64,000 nt of DNA from Rhizobiales bacterium UBA1912 (GCA_002337455.1 DDGC01000029.1:56994-120993), one strand, 5' to 3'. Positions 18,813-27,277 are shown, numbered from the stretch's first letter. The notes: generated from the letters alone by a model not told the origin. Numbers and translations: made by a program.

Positions 18813-18840
18813 AAAATGCCGGCCTTCGGGTCGGCATTTT
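18813..18840 (+). terminator. ilvD terminator with UUCG tetraloop
   Basis: AAAATGCCGGCC-TTCG-GGTCGGCATTTT forms a continuous 12-bp stem (one G-U pair) capped by UUCG, starting two bases after the ilvD stop codon. Confidence 0.9.
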
Positions 18841-18989
18841 CGTTTCAGGGCGCCCCGATACGGTTGACGCGGCGCCCCTATTTCCATGCGCGGGCTGCCA
18901 CCGCCTGCTTTGGGCATTTGGGGCTTGCATAGCGTTGCAATTGGGCTAGGCTTGGCCATACCCCTCCCCGTTCCTGCCAGGCGTATTCC

Positions 18990-19952
18990 ATGTCCAGCTC
19001 GACCGTCGGGCATCAGGACCGCCGCTTGTTTGCGATCGGCCTGGCGCTTGTCACGTACATCTTCTTCACGCTTTGCGACACGTTTGCGAAATGGATGGCG
19101 CTTTCGGGCATGCCGCCCACCCAGGTCGCATTCGGGCGTTATTTCGTGCAGTTCGCCTTCATGGCCGCGCTGCTGCTGCCGCGGCATGGCCTGGCGAGCT
19201 TCCGGACCCAGCGCCCTGTCCTGCAAGTCCTGCGCGGCTTCGGGCTTTTGGGGATGACGGCGTTCAATTTCTTCGCTCTGCTCTATCTGCCACTCACCGT
19301 CACATCCTCGATCATGTTCGGCATGCCATTGCTGATCACTGCGCTGTCGGTGCCTTTCCTGGGTGAGCAGGTTGGTTGGCGGCGCTGGATGGCCATCCTT
19401 GTGGGGTTTGTCGGCATCGTCATCATTATCCAGCCTTGGGACGCCAATTTCCATTGGGCGATCTTTCTGTCGCTGGGCAGCATCTTGTCGGCGGGGTTCT
19501 ATTTCATCCTGACCCGCAAGCTGACTGAAACCGAGACCACCACCAGCCTCCAGCTTTATGCCGGGCTGATTGGCACCGTCTGCCTGTTGCCGTTTGCGTT
19601 GACCAACTGGACGTGGCCCGAGGGACCGATCACCTGGATCATCTTTGCGGGCGTTGGACTTGCGGCCATGACCGGCCACCAGATATCGATCATCGCCCAC
19701 CGCTACGCCCCTGCCTCGGTGCTGGCACCGTTCGGCTACAGCCAGATCATCTGGATGACGCTGTCGAGCTGGCTGATCTTCAATCAGCCGCCCACGCTGT
19801 GGCTTTTCGTCGGCGGGCCTATCGTTATCGGCTCGGGCCTTTATATCTGGGTGCGAGAGCGGCAATTGGCAAAAAAGGCCGTCCGCCCGGTCACAACCGC
19901 GGACGCCGATATCGCTGCCGAGAAAAGGGATGCGCAGAGCCATCCGGCCTGA
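18990..19952 (+). CDS. EamA-family (DMT superfamily) metabolite exporter
   Basis: A 320-residue membrane protein with about ten helices in two EamA repeats: residues ~15-150 with FTLCDTFAKWMALSGMPPTQVAFGRYFVQF, and ~165-300 ending APFGYSQIIWMTLSSWLIFNQPPTLWLFVGGPIVIGSGLYIWVRE. Relatives move amino acids, nucleotides or other metabolites across the inner membrane. The substrate cannot be told from sequence; proximity to ilvD is suggestive but the genes are separated by a terminator. The start at 18990 has weak spacing to a purine-rich stretch. The C-terminus is short, charged and cytoplasmic. Confidence 0.88.
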   Translation: MSSSTVGHQDRRLFAIGLALVTYIFFTLCDTFAKWMALSGMPPTQVAFGRYFVQFAFMAALLLPRHGLASFRTQRPVLQVLRGFGLLGMTAFNFFALLYLPLTVTSSIMFGMPLLITALSVPFLGEQVGWRRWMAILVGFVGIVIIIQPWDANFHWAIFLSLGSILSAGFYFILTRKLTETETTTSLQLYAGLIGTVCLLPFALTNWTWPEGPITWIIFAGVGLAAMTGHQISIIAHRYAPASVLAPFGYSQIIWMTLSSWLIFNQPPTLWLFVGGPIVIGSGLYIWVRERQLAKKAVRPVTTADADIAAEKRDAQSHPA

Positions 19953-20014
19953 ACGGACCTGTGGTTTTTTCGCCCCCCTTGCGCCGCGCGGTAAATTTTT
20001 CTACCCGCGGGCTC

Positions 20015-20043
20015 TTGGCGAGACATTTTTTCGCATTTATAAG
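20015..20043 (+). promoter_or_regulatory. Candidate sigma-70 promoter for the leader peptide/ABC exporter
   Basis: TTGGCG (20015-20020) and TATAAG (20038-20043) are separated by 17 bases in an AT-rich patch. A transcript would begin near 20050, about 33 bases before the predicted leader peptide and 250 before the ABC gene. Confidence 0.5.
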
Positions 20044-20082
20044 AAGGCATTGCTAAGCGCAAACCTAGAAGGAGGCGTTGCA

Positions 20083-20130
20083 TTGACGAATACCACCGCA
20101 CCCTCCGTGGGTTATGAGCGCCGCTGTTAG
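20083..20130 (+). CDS. Possible 15-residue leader peptide upstream of the ABC exporter
   Basis: A TTG codon preceded by a near-perfect ribosome-binding site (AAGGAGG, seven bases upstream) opens a 15-codon frame, MTNTTAPSVGYERRC, that ends in TAG. It is too short to be called on its own, but the binding site is among the strongest in the window and has no other start codon to serve. A candidate promoter sits just upstream and the ABC exporter begins 169 bp downstream. By analogy with known leader peptides it could control the exporter through ribosome pausing. I do not recognise the peptide. Confidence 0.45.
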   Translation: MTNTTAPSVGYERRC

Positions 20131-20299
20131 GTTGACAGCCACGCCCCGCGTCCGCCGCCTCTAAAGGCCGCCACGCACTTTTCCGTCATTCGAAGCGATC
20201 GCCACACGGCCACAAATCCGTCTGTCGTTCGGCCATACCATTTTCAAGTTTATAGGACCGGTGTGCCTGCACCTTTTCGCGGCAGCCGGTATCGGGATC

Positions 20300-22105
20300 A
20301 TGACTCGCAAAAAGAACAATATCAACGGAGCGACCTATCGGGCCGTCCTTGGCTACACGGTCAGGCACTGGCGCCGTCAGCCCTGGCGGATCGCCGCAAT
20401 TCTGGGCTTCATCATGCTGGCGACGTTGGCCGACGTGATGACGCCCTATTTCGCGGGCCGCCTTGTCGAGGCTATCGCCTCGGGCTCGGTGGGCGATGAA
20501 GCAACGCTGGAGGCGACGTTCTCAGCCCTGGGCATTCTTGTCGCCCTTGGTGCAACGGCGGTCGTCCTGCGCTTCGGCGCCTTCCGCAACATCATCCGGC
20601 TGACGCTTTTCATGATGGCGGATGTGGTCAACGAGACGTTCCACCGTGTGCAGCGGTTCTCGACCGACTGGCACGCCAACACGTTCGCGGGCTCCACAGT
20701 CCGCAAGATCACGCGCGGCATGTGGTCGCTCGATCTTTTGAACGACACGCTGCTCGTTGCGCTGTTTCCCTCGACGATCATGCTCGTGGGCACGACGATC
20801 TTGCTGGCCTCGTTCTGGCCCATCATGGGGCTGGTGATCGGGCTTGGATCGCTGTTCTTTATTGTCGGAACCATCGGCATAACAGTGGCTTACGTCTCGC
20901 CTGCCGCCACGCTTTCAAACGCCTGGGACACCAAGGTGGGCGGCGCCCTGTCCGATGCCATCGGCTGTAACGCCGTGGTCAAGGGTTTTGGCGCGGAAAC
21001 GCGTGAAGAAGCCCGGCTGGGCGGCGTTGTCTCCAAGTGGCAAAAACGAACGCTTCGGACCTGGAACCGGTACAATTTCAACGGCGTGACGCAGGACACG
21101 GCACTGCTCGTCCTGCGTGCCACGATCCTGGGAACCGGTGTCCTGCTCTGGTTGCAGGGTGTGGCGAACGCTGGCGACATTACCTTCGTTCTGACCTCGT
21201 TCTTCGTGCTGCAAGGCTATCTGCAGGATGTGGGAATGCACTTCCGCAATCTGCAGCGCTCGGTCAACGAGATGGAAGAACTTGTCGAGCTTGACGCCGC
21301 GCCCTATGGCGTTGCCGACAAATCCGGTGCCACTCCGATCCGCATCGGCGACGGTGCGGTCGATTTCGAGGCCGTGACGTTCCAGTATGGCGGGCACGCG
21401 ACCCCGCTCTACAAGGACTTCTCGGTGGCCATCAAACCGGGCGAACGCATTGGTCTTGTTGGACATTCAGGCTCGGGCAAGACGACCTTCGTCAAGCTGA
21501 TCCAGCGCCTGCATGACATCAATGGCGGTCAGATCCTGATCGACGGGCAGAACATTGCCGACCATACGCAGGCAAGCCTTCGCGACCAGATCGCCATTGT
21601 GCAGCAGGAACCGATCCTGTTCCACAGGACACTGGCCGACAACATCGCCTACGCGCGTCCCGATGCAACGCGTGCCGAAGTGATGGAAGCGGCCAGGATG
21701 GCCAACGCCCATGACTTCATCGTCACGCTGCCGAAAGGCTACGAGACAATGGTTGGTGAGCGCGGGATCAAGCTTTCGGGCGGCGAACGCCAGCGTGTTG
21801 CCATTGCGCGGGCGTTTCTGGCCAACAACCCGATCCTGATCCTGGACGAAGCGACATCGAGCCTGGATTCAGAGAGCGAGTTGCTGATCCAGCAGGCAAT
21901 CGAGCGCCTGATGACCGGCCGCACCACGCTGGTCATCGCGCACCGGCTGTCGACGGTCCGGGCGCTTGATCGGATCCTGGTCTTTGACAAGGGCCGGATC
22001 GTCGAGGAAGGCGACCATATGGCGCTGATCCGCCGCGATGGCGGCATCTACCGGCGGCTGTTTGAAAAGCAGGCGCTGGAATTGACCAAGGGGCTGGTGG
22101 CGTAA
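20300..22105 (+). CDS. ABC exporter, fused membrane and ATPase domains
   Basis: A 601-residue half-transporter. The membrane domain spans residues ~20-320 with six helices. The ATPase domain contains Walker A GHSGSGKTTF, Q-loop IVQQEPILFH, signature LSGGERQR, Walker B ILILDEATSSLDSES and the switch IAHRLSTVRALDRI. It probably homodimerises and exports a hydrophobic compound, lipid or peptide. The ATG at 20300 is preferred over 20261 since the upstream codons are not conserved-looking. The 5' leader carries the short peptide described at 20083. Its neighbour on the other strand is TrhA, with converging ends. Confidence 0.9.
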   Translation: MTRKKNNINGATYRAVLGYTVRHWRRQPWRIAAILGFIMLATLADVMTPYFAGRLVEAIASGSVGDEATLEATFSALGILVALGATAVVLRFGAFRNIIRLTLFMMADVVNETFHRVQRFSTDWHANTFAGSTVRKITRGMWSLDLLNDTLLVALFPSTIMLVGTTILLASFWPIMGLVIGLGSLFFIVGTIGITVAYVSPAATLSNAWDTKVGGALSDAIGCNAVVKGFGAETREEARLGGVVSKWQKRTLRTWNRYNFNGVTQDTALLVLRATILGTGVLLWLQGVANAGDITFVLTSFFVLQGYLQDVGMHFRNLQRSVNEMEELVELDAAPYGVADKSGATPIRIGDGAVDFEAVTFQYGGHATPLYKDFSVAIKPGERIGLVGHSGSGKTTFVKLIQRLHDINGGQILIDGQNIADHTQASLRDQIAIVQQEPILFHRTLADNIAYARPDATRAEVMEAARMANAHDFIVTLPKGYETMVGERGIKLSGGERQRVAIARAFLANNPILILDEATSSLDSESELLIQQAIERLMTGRTTLVIAHRLSTVRALDRILVFDKGRIVEEGDHMALIRRDGGIYRRLFEKQALELTKGLVA

Positions 22106-22115
22106 GCCACCGGCC

Positions 22116-22805
22116 CTACAACCGGCTCAGAACCATCGCCTCAAAGATTGCGATCAGGTGCAGCGTGGCGCCGGTGACTACGAAGGCGTGCCAGAGCACA
22201 TTCTGGAAGGCCAGTTTTTCCCACAGGTGGAAGATAATGCCCGCCGAATATGCCACGCCGCCCGCGACGATCAGCCAGAGGGCCGTCGCGGGCAGCGCGG
22301 CGGCCAGGGCCTGGAAGGCAATGATGCCGCTCCAGCCGATGGCGAGGTAGAACGGAATGGCCAGCCGGCCGAAATGCTGGGGCACGAAGAGCTTCAGCGC
22401 GATGCCGATCAGAGCCGTGGCCCAGACGAAAATCAACAGCCGATCGGCGATCGGAACATCGCCGAGAGCGATCAGCAGCGGGGTGTAACTCCCTGCAATG
22501 AAAAGGAATATAGCGGCCTGATCAATTCGCGCGAGCCAGGTCTTGATCGGGCCCAATGGACAGAGATTGAAGGCCATAGAAGCGCTGAGCAGGGCGACAA
22601 AAGAACCGACATAGATCGCCACGGCGGCGATCTCGGCGCCCGTCGCATGAACCACCGCCAGGGTAATCAAAACTGTGCCGGCAATGATGGCAACCAGCAG
22701 GCCCACGCCGTGGATAATGCCATCGGCAATCAGTTCGGCGAGCGTGAAGGCCCGCCTGTGTCTCAGGACGTACGCCCTGGCGTTGCGGCGCAGATTTGTG
22801 CGCAT
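22116..22805 (-). CDS. TrhA/hemolysin III-family membrane protein
   Basis: A 229-residue, seven-helix protein of the PAQR-related YqfA/hemolysin III family. It has LAELIADGIIHGVGLLVAIIAGTVLI, SASMAFNLCP, RIDQAAIFLFIAGSYTPLLI and a C-terminal HLWEKLAFQNVLWHAFVVTGATLHLIAIF. The conserved His and Asp residues are the presumed metal site shared with PAQR receptors. TrhA homologues are linked to membrane-energy and fatty-acid homeostasis; haemolysis is not a safe inference. The ATG at 22805 follows AGGAGG by eight bases; two earlier in-frame starts lack this. Confidence 0.88.
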   Translation of the reverse strand: MRTNLRRNARAYVLRHRRAFTLAELIADGIIHGVGLLVAIIAGTVLITLAVVHATGAEIAAVAIYVGSFVALLSASMAFNLCPLGPIKTWLARIDQAAIFLFIAGSYTPLLIALGDVPIADRLLIFVWATALIGIALKLFVPQHFGRLAIPFYLAIGWSGIIAFQALAAALPATALWLIVAGGVAYSAGIIFHLWEKLAFQNVLWHAFVVTGATLHLIAIFEAMVLSRL

Positions 22806-22938
22806 GCCTGCCACCTCCTGGTGCATTCCATTCCAGCCTAGCACAGCAATCATAACGCTGGGTAAGGCAGAATGGTGAACCAGCCGCTGAAATTCTATCT
22901 AAACGGAAGGTGAGTGCGCTTGTGTCGCAGGCTGCGTT

Positions 22939-23976
22939 TCAGTGGATGCCGAGGGGCCGGGTCGCTTCGCCCTCGTCCGATACCGGATCTGCGGTTTGTG
23001 GCAAGGCTGCAAAGCTCACACAGTTGCCGCCAGCCTTTTTTGACTCGTAGAGGGCGATATCCGCCTGAGCGAACCACTGTGTCGGCGAGCCGAGCCGGGG
23101 ATCGAACGGGGCAATCCCAAAGCTGGCAGTGACCGAAATGACTTTGCCGGAATACCTGAAGCGCAATCCGCCGACTTCCTCGCGCAGACGCTCGGCACAC
23201 TGGCTGGCTTCATAGGCCATGGTCTCGGGCAAAAGCATACCGAATTCTTCTCCGCCCAACCGGCCGAGACTGTCTGTCGTTCGCAGACATTCCGCTGCGC
23301 GGTTGGCGACCGATTTGAGAACCTCGTCGGCAATTTCGGCACCGAACGCCGAATTTACCCGATGAAATCCGTCGATATCGACAAAAATCAATGTCGCTGG
23401 CCGGTCGTAGCGCTGTGCCCGTGCGTATTCGCGATCGACCTCGCTCCGGAACGTCTTGCGGGTCAGGGCGCCGGTGAGATAATCGACCTCGTCGGGTTGG
23501 CGCGACACCAGTTCGGACATCACCAATTGGGCCAGATGGTCGGCCATCGCGATCTCGCGCTCGCCAAATCGGCGGGGGCTGCCATCCATCATCAACAGGG
23601 TGCCGATGACATAGCCATCGGCCGTTTGCAGCGGCACGCCGAGGCAGGCGCCGACAGGGACTCCACCGGGGCTGCACTCGAGATTGGCGCAGCGCGGATC
23701 GGCTGCGACGTCCTCGATTACCACGGACTGCCCCATGTCCACGCTCAATGCCGCAATGGACCGGCTTCGCTCAATCCGCCGGTAGTTTGCACCGCAAGCG
23801 GCGAGAACGATCTCGGCGCTCCGGTCGACGATGGAAATCGCCACCATCGGCGCTATGCTGATGCGGGCGAGTTCCAGAATGTGGTCGAGGGATTCGATCG
23901 GAGCAACCAAAGCGGTAGTCATCCGGTTGAGCGCCGCAAGCCGCCCTTCCTCACCCGTCGATATGTCCATAACCAT
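22939..23976 (-). CDS. GAF-GGDEF diguanylate cyclase
   Basis: A 345-residue soluble protein with a GAF domain at residues ~20-155 (VVIEDVAADPRCANLE, VGACLGVPLQTADGYVIGTLLMMDG) and a GGDEF domain at ~165-325. The active-site loop reads GGEEF (241-245), a functional variant. An RxxD inhibitory site (Arg232-Asp235) lies five residues before it, so product inhibition by cyclic di-GMP is expected. FVDIDGFHRVN contains the metal-binding aspartate. The GAF domain presumably senses a small ligand or redox state. The ATG at 23976 has GAGGAC six bases upstream. It is monocistronic between the transglycosylase and TrhA genes. Confidence 0.92.
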   Translation of the reverse strand: MVMDISTGEEGRLAALNRMTTALVAPIESLDHILELARISIAPMVAISIVDRSAEIVLAACGANYRRIERSRSIAALSVDMGQSVVIEDVAADPRCANLECSPGGVPVGACLGVPLQTADGYVIGTLLMMDGSPRRFGEREIAMADHLAQLVMSELVSRQPDEVDYLTGALTRKTFRSEVDREYARAQRYDRPATLIFVDIDGFHRVNSAFGAEIADEVLKSVANRAAECLRTTDSLGRLGGEEFGMLLPETMAYEASQCAERLREEVGGLRFRYSGKVISVTASFGIAPFDPRLGSPTQWFAQADIALYESKKAGGNCVSFAALPQTADPVSDEGEATRPLGIH

Positions 23977-24044
23977 GGGACGGTCCTCTTGCCCTCCGGG
24001 TCAATGGGAGAGATTACCCTGAATCCGGTGTTCTATGGGGTTTC

Positions 24045-24067
24045 ACTGGGTTGTATGGTTACCCAGT
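24045..24067. other. Short inverted repeat between transglycosylase and GGDEF genes
   Basis: ACTGGGT and ACCCAGT form a 7-bp inverted repeat with a 9-base spacer. It follows the transglycosylase stop and precedes the GGDEF start on the same strand. It may be a weak terminator or an operator; there is no T-run. Confidence 0.3.
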
Positions 24068-24084
24068 CCTCACTTTGGAAGGAC

Positions 24085-25308
24085 CTAGCGCAGTGCGGAA
24101 AGCAGACCGCTAGAGGCGTGACCGTCGGCCAGGAGGCCCGCTGCGCGCTGGAATGCGATGATCCCCTGACGCGTTTTGGGACCGATAACCCCATCGGGTG
24201 TGCCGACATTGTATCCCCGCCGATTGAGGAGGCTTTGCAACTCCTCACGCTGTGACCGGGTCAGTCCGGTCTCGTTGGCGGGGAAGGAACGGACAAAGGG
24301 GCCGACGCCAAGAATACGGTCGGCCAGGTGGCCGACGGCCAGCGCGTAATTGTTGGAGTTGTTGTAGCGCTTTATGACGTCGAAATTGGCAAGCATCAGG
24401 AAAACCGGGCCGCCGCCGCCAGCCGGCATGAAGATGCGCCCCATATCGCCGGCCCGCGGGAACGTTCGCCCGCCTGTGCGCCGAACGCCCATGCTTTCCC
24501 ACTGGCCGAGGGTCTGGCGCCCGATATCCCAGGCGCGGCCATAGTCGAAATTGGACGGCAGTTGGACTTCGTAGCCCCAGGTCTCGCCGTTTCGCCAGCC
24601 ATGCGATTTGAGATAGTTGGCCGCCGAGCCCAATGCGTCGGGCACAGAGTTCCAGATGTCCCGTCTGCCATTACCATTGTAATCGACCGCGTAGGCGACA
24701 AAGCTCGAGGGCATGAACTGGGTGTGCCCCATCGCCCCCGCCCAGGACCCCACCATCTGTGGCGCGGCCACGTGCCCGGCCTGCAAGATCTGCAGTGCGG
24801 TCAGCAACTCGTTCTTGAAAAAGTCGCGCCGGTAATTGCCGTAGGTCAATGTCGCCAATGCATGGATGACATTGTTGCCACCCATGTAGGAGCCGTAGTT
24901 GGTTTCCATGCCCCAGATGGCCAGGATGATCTCGGACTGGACCCCATAGCGCTGCTGCGCCCCACCCAACGTCTGGGCCCACTCGCCACGCATGCGCTGG
25001 CCGTTGGAGACCCGTGTGGACGACACGGCATCGGCAACATACTGGCCGGTTGTCTTGACCGTTTCGGGCTGGCTGCGCGTAAGGCTCATAATGCGGTCGG
25101 ACGGCGCAAAGCCCGCGAACGCCTGCTCGAAAATGGCGCGGGACACGCCCCGGGAGGACGCTTCGGGCCAGACCGAGGACACGAAATCCTGCACATTGGC
25201 GAATGCGGGGCGCGGGAGAACAAGGGCCGCGCCTGCGGCCAGTCCAAGCGCCATCGCTCGGCGCCGCGAAAGAACGGGAAAATCGACGGTGGGGGCGGTA
25301 CTACGCAT
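24085..25308 (-). CDS. Lytic murein transglycosylase (MltB-type) with peptidoglycan-binding domain
   Basis: A 407-residue exported enzyme. The N-terminus has a Tat-like signal (SRRRAMALGLAAGAALVLPRPAFA). The catalytic SLT_2 domain follows with the glutamate in AIWGMETNYGSYMGG (Glu135) and AGAMGHTQFMPSSF. A PG_binding_1 domain fills the last ~60 residues (SLLNRRGYNVGTPDGVIGPKTRQGIIAFQRAAGL). It cleaves glycan strands to 1,6-anhydro ends during wall growth. The ATG at 25308 is chosen over the upstream open frame because the signal begins there. A perfect CtrA-like site lies 141 bp upstream, hinting at cell-cycle control. Confidence 0.92.
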   Translation of the reverse strand: MRSTAPTVDFPVLSRRRAMALGLAAGAALVLPRPAFANVQDFVSSVWPEASSRGVSRAIFEQAFAGFAPSDRIMSLTRSQPETVKTTGQYVADAVSSTRVSNGQRMRGEWAQTLGGAQQRYGVQSEIILAIWGMETNYGSYMGGNNVIHALATLTYGNYRRDFFKNELLTALQILQAGHVAAPQMVGSWAGAMGHTQFMPSSFVAYAVDYNGNGRRDIWNSVPDALGSAANYLKSHGWRNGETWGYEVQLPSNFDYGRAWDIGRQTLGQWESMGVRRTGGRTFPRAGDMGRIFMPAGGGGPVFLMLANFDVIKRYNNSNNYALAVGHLADRILGVGPFVRSFPANETGLTRSQREELQSLLNRRGYNVGTPDGVIGPKTRQGIIAFQRAAGLLADGHASSGLLSALR

Positions 25309-25448
25309 GGAGGGACCTTTTCCGCTTCCAATCGCAAGCCATCCTGCCACGCCTTTATGGCGATACGCTGTCCGCCCCCAACGGGACAGCGAGAGGAAAA
25401 CCTGCACTACTGAATCAAACTCAACGGCTTGAATCTGCCAGAAGTGGC

Positions 25449-25463
25449 TTAAGACCGTGTTAA
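25449..25463. promoter_or_regulatory. CtrA-like site TTAA-N7-TTAA between transglycosylase and AAC(3) genes
   Basis: TTAAGACCGTGTTAA matches the CtrA consensus exactly and, with flanking bases, is symmetric (CTTAA...TTAAG). It lies in the divergent promoter region of the two genes. Binding is inferred only. Confidence 0.45.
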
Positions 25464-25524
25464 GCACGTTGGCTCACCGGGCCCGGGCGCTTAAACTCAT
25501 CTTCACTCTCTCGTGAGCGCGCCC

Positions 25525-26328
25525 ATGCCTGACTTTCTATCCCGCACCGATCTCGTTGCCGATTTGTCCGAAATCGGGGTTCGCGCCGACGATATCGTTA
25601 TGGTCCACGCCGCCATGAGCACCGTGGGCGCGCTTATCAATGGCCCCGATACATTGATCGAAGCACTCCAGCAGGCCGTTGGCCCTATGGGCACTCTCAT
25701 GGCCTATACCGATTGGGATGCACGATACGAGGCGTTGTTCGATGACACGGGCCGGGTGCCCGGCGCGTGGCGGGACAGGATCGCCGGGTTCGATCCGTTG
25801 CGCTCACGTGCCGTTCGGGACCATGGGGTCTTCCCCGAATTTCTCAGGACCTCGCCCGGCGCTCTGCGCAGCGCCAATCCAGGGGCGTCGATGACGGCCA
25901 TCGGGGCGCGGGCCGAATGGCTGGTCGCCGATCACCCGCTCGATTATGGCTACGGACCCGCTTCGCCCCTGGCAAAACTGGTTGAGGGCGGCGGCAAGGT
26001 GCTGATGGTCGGAGCGCCGCGCGATACGATGACCCTGATCCATCATGCCGAGCACGTCGCCGACATTCCCAACAAGCGGATCAAGCGCTGGGAGGTGCCT
26101 TTTGCCGGTCCCGAGGGGGTGGAATGGCGGATGAGCGAGGAGTTCGACACTTCGGATGCTGTCGCGCCCCAACTTGACGGCATCGATTATTTTACCGCCA
26201 TCGTGACCTCCTACCTCGAAGCCGGTCGCGGGCGGCGAGGCAAAATCGGTTCGGCGGAAAGCTTGCTGGTCGATGCAAGAGGAATGCTCGAGCACGCCGT
26301 TGCTTGGCTCGAGCGAAATGGCCGATAG
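25525..26328 (+). CDS. AAC(3)-type aminoglycoside N-acetyltransferase family protein
   Basis: The product is about 267 residues, the family's usual length. It carries the hallmarks of the AAC(3) antibiotic acetyltransferases: DIVMVHAAMSTVGALINGPDTLIEALQQAVGPMGTLMAYTDW near the start, RTSPGALRSANPGASMTAIGARAEWL, and the MTLIHHAEHVADIP segment with the conserved His/Glu. Known members transfer acetyl from acetyl-CoA to the 3-amino group of 2-deoxystreptamine aminoglycosides. Chromosomal relatives may act on other amines, so resistance is possible, not shown. The ATG at 25525 is used; an in-frame GTG at 25513 is the alternative. No mobile element is near. Confidence 0.87.
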   Translation: MPDFLSRTDLVADLSEIGVRADDIVMVHAAMSTVGALINGPDTLIEALQQAVGPMGTLMAYTDWDARYEALFDDTGRVPGAWRDRIAGFDPLRSRAVRDHGVFPEFLRTSPGALRSANPGASMTAIGARAEWLVADHPLDYGYGPASPLAKLVEGGGKVLMVGAPRDTMTLIHHAEHVADIPNKRIKRWEVPFAGPEGVEWRMSEEFDTSDAVAPQLDGIDYFTAIVTSYLEAGRGRRGKIGSAESLLVDARGMLEHAVAWLERNGR

Positions 26329-26360
26329 CAGCGAAGCCCAGGGTGACGAACACCGGGCCA

Positions 26361-26388
26361 TTGACTCAGACGTCAATTTGTATATAAC
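26361..26388 (+). promoter_or_regulatory. Sigma-70 promoter of the ArsR-SRPBCC operon
   Basis: TTGACT (26361-26366) and TATAAC (26383-26388) stand 16 bases apart. Transcription would begin near 26395, only about 24 bases before the ATG, and no clear ribosome-binding site lies between. Confidence 0.65.
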
Positions 26389-26415
26389 TAAATAGCTATC
26401 AATCTATTTGGTTAT
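26384..26415. promoter_or_regulatory. ArsR operator candidate, inverted repeat over the -10 box
   Basis: ATAACTAAATAG and CTATTTGGTTAT pair at 11 of 12 positions around an 8-base spacer. The repeat covers the -10 box and the expected transcription start, as expected for autorepression by the downstream ArsR protein. Confidence 0.6.
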
Positions 26416-26418
26416 GAA

Positions 26419-26766
26419 ATGACGGAATCCGAACGCCTCGACGCCACATTCATCGCTCTGGCCGATCCCACGCGCCGTGCCATTCTGGCACGTCTGATCG
26501 AGGGCGAGGCGACGGTGATGGAGTTGGCGGCGCCTTTCGATATGAGCCAGCCGGCCATTTCCAAGCACATCAAGATGCTGGAGCGGGCCGGGCTGGTGTC
26601 GCGCAGCCGCGATGCGCAGAAGCGCCCGGTCAAGATCGAAGGCATTGCGCTCAAGGAAGCCACCGACTGGCTGGAGAACTATCGTCAGATCTGGGAAGCA
26701 AATTTTTCCAGGCTCGACACGCTGCTGGACGAGTTGAAGGCGCGCCGCAAAAAGGAACAGAACTGA
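26419..26766 (+). CDS. ArsR-family transcriptional regulator
   Basis: A 115-residue winged-helix protein: FIALADPTRRAILARLIEGEATVMELAAPFDMSQPAISKHIKMLERAGLVSRSRDAQKRPVKIEGIAL. The core is the standard HTH_20/ArsR fold. No cysteine-rich metal site (CVC-like) is visible, so it belongs to the non-metal group that pairs with SRPBCC proteins. It probably represses its own operon through the overlapping inverted repeat at 26384-26415. The next gene starts in a TGATG overlap, so the two proteins are coupled. The start lacks an obvious ribosome-binding site and the leader is very short. Confidence 0.93.
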   Translation: MTESERLDATFIALADPTRRAILARLIEGEATVMELAAPFDMSQPAISKHIKMLERAGLVSRSRDAQKRPVKIEGIALKEATDWLENYRQIWEANFSRLDTLLDELKARRKKEQN

Positions 26767-27257
26767 TGAGCTTTTCCACCACCCTTACCGTTGCAACACC
26801 AAGCGACCTCGAAGTGACCATCGAGCGCATGTTCGATGCACCTGCCGATCTGGTTTTCGACTGCTATACAAAGCCCGATCTTGTCCGGCGTTGGATGACA
26901 GGCATGGACGGATGGTGGGTTTCGACGTGTGACATCGATCCGCGGCCCGGCGGGACGTATCGCTATGTCTGGTCAGGCCCGGACGGCGAGAGCATGGGGC
27001 TGAACGGGGTTTTTCACGAGGTCGAACGCCCGGCCCGTCTGGTGACGACCGAGTCGTTTGACGATGATTTCGGCATGGGAAAAATGCTGATCGAGAGCGA
27101 GTTTCACGCCGAAGGCGACAGTACGCGGCTCAAACAGACAATCACCTACGAATCCAAGGGCCAACGCGACGCGTCGCTGGCAACCGGCATGACCGATGGC
27201 ATGGGCATAAGCTTTGCCTCGCTCGATGCTGTTCTTGCCGAGTTGACCGGCAAGTAG
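26766..27257 (+). CDS. SRPBCC (AHSA1-like/START) domain protein
   Basis: A 163-residue single-domain protein with VTIERMFDAPADLVFDCYTKPDLVRRWMTGMDGWWVSTCDIDPRPGGTYRYVWSGPDG and ...TRLKQTITYESKGQRD, typical of the AHSA1 branch of the SRPBCC fold, a deep hydrophobic ligand pocket. Pairs of ArsR and SRPBCC genes are common in Proteobacteria; the ligand is generally unknown. It overlaps the ArsR stop by one base and is therefore translated from the same message. It is followed by trkH in the opposite direction, 20 bp away. Confidence 0.9.
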   Translation: MSFSTTLTVATPSDLEVTIERMFDAPADLVFDCYTKPDLVRRWMTGMDGWWVSTCDIDPRPGGTYRYVWSGPDGESMGLNGVFHEVERPARLVTTESFDDDFGMGKMLIESEFHAEGDSTRLKQTITYESKGQRDASLATGMTDGMGISFASLDAVLAELTGK

Positions 27258-27277
27258 CAAGAGCTGCGAGATTGGGT

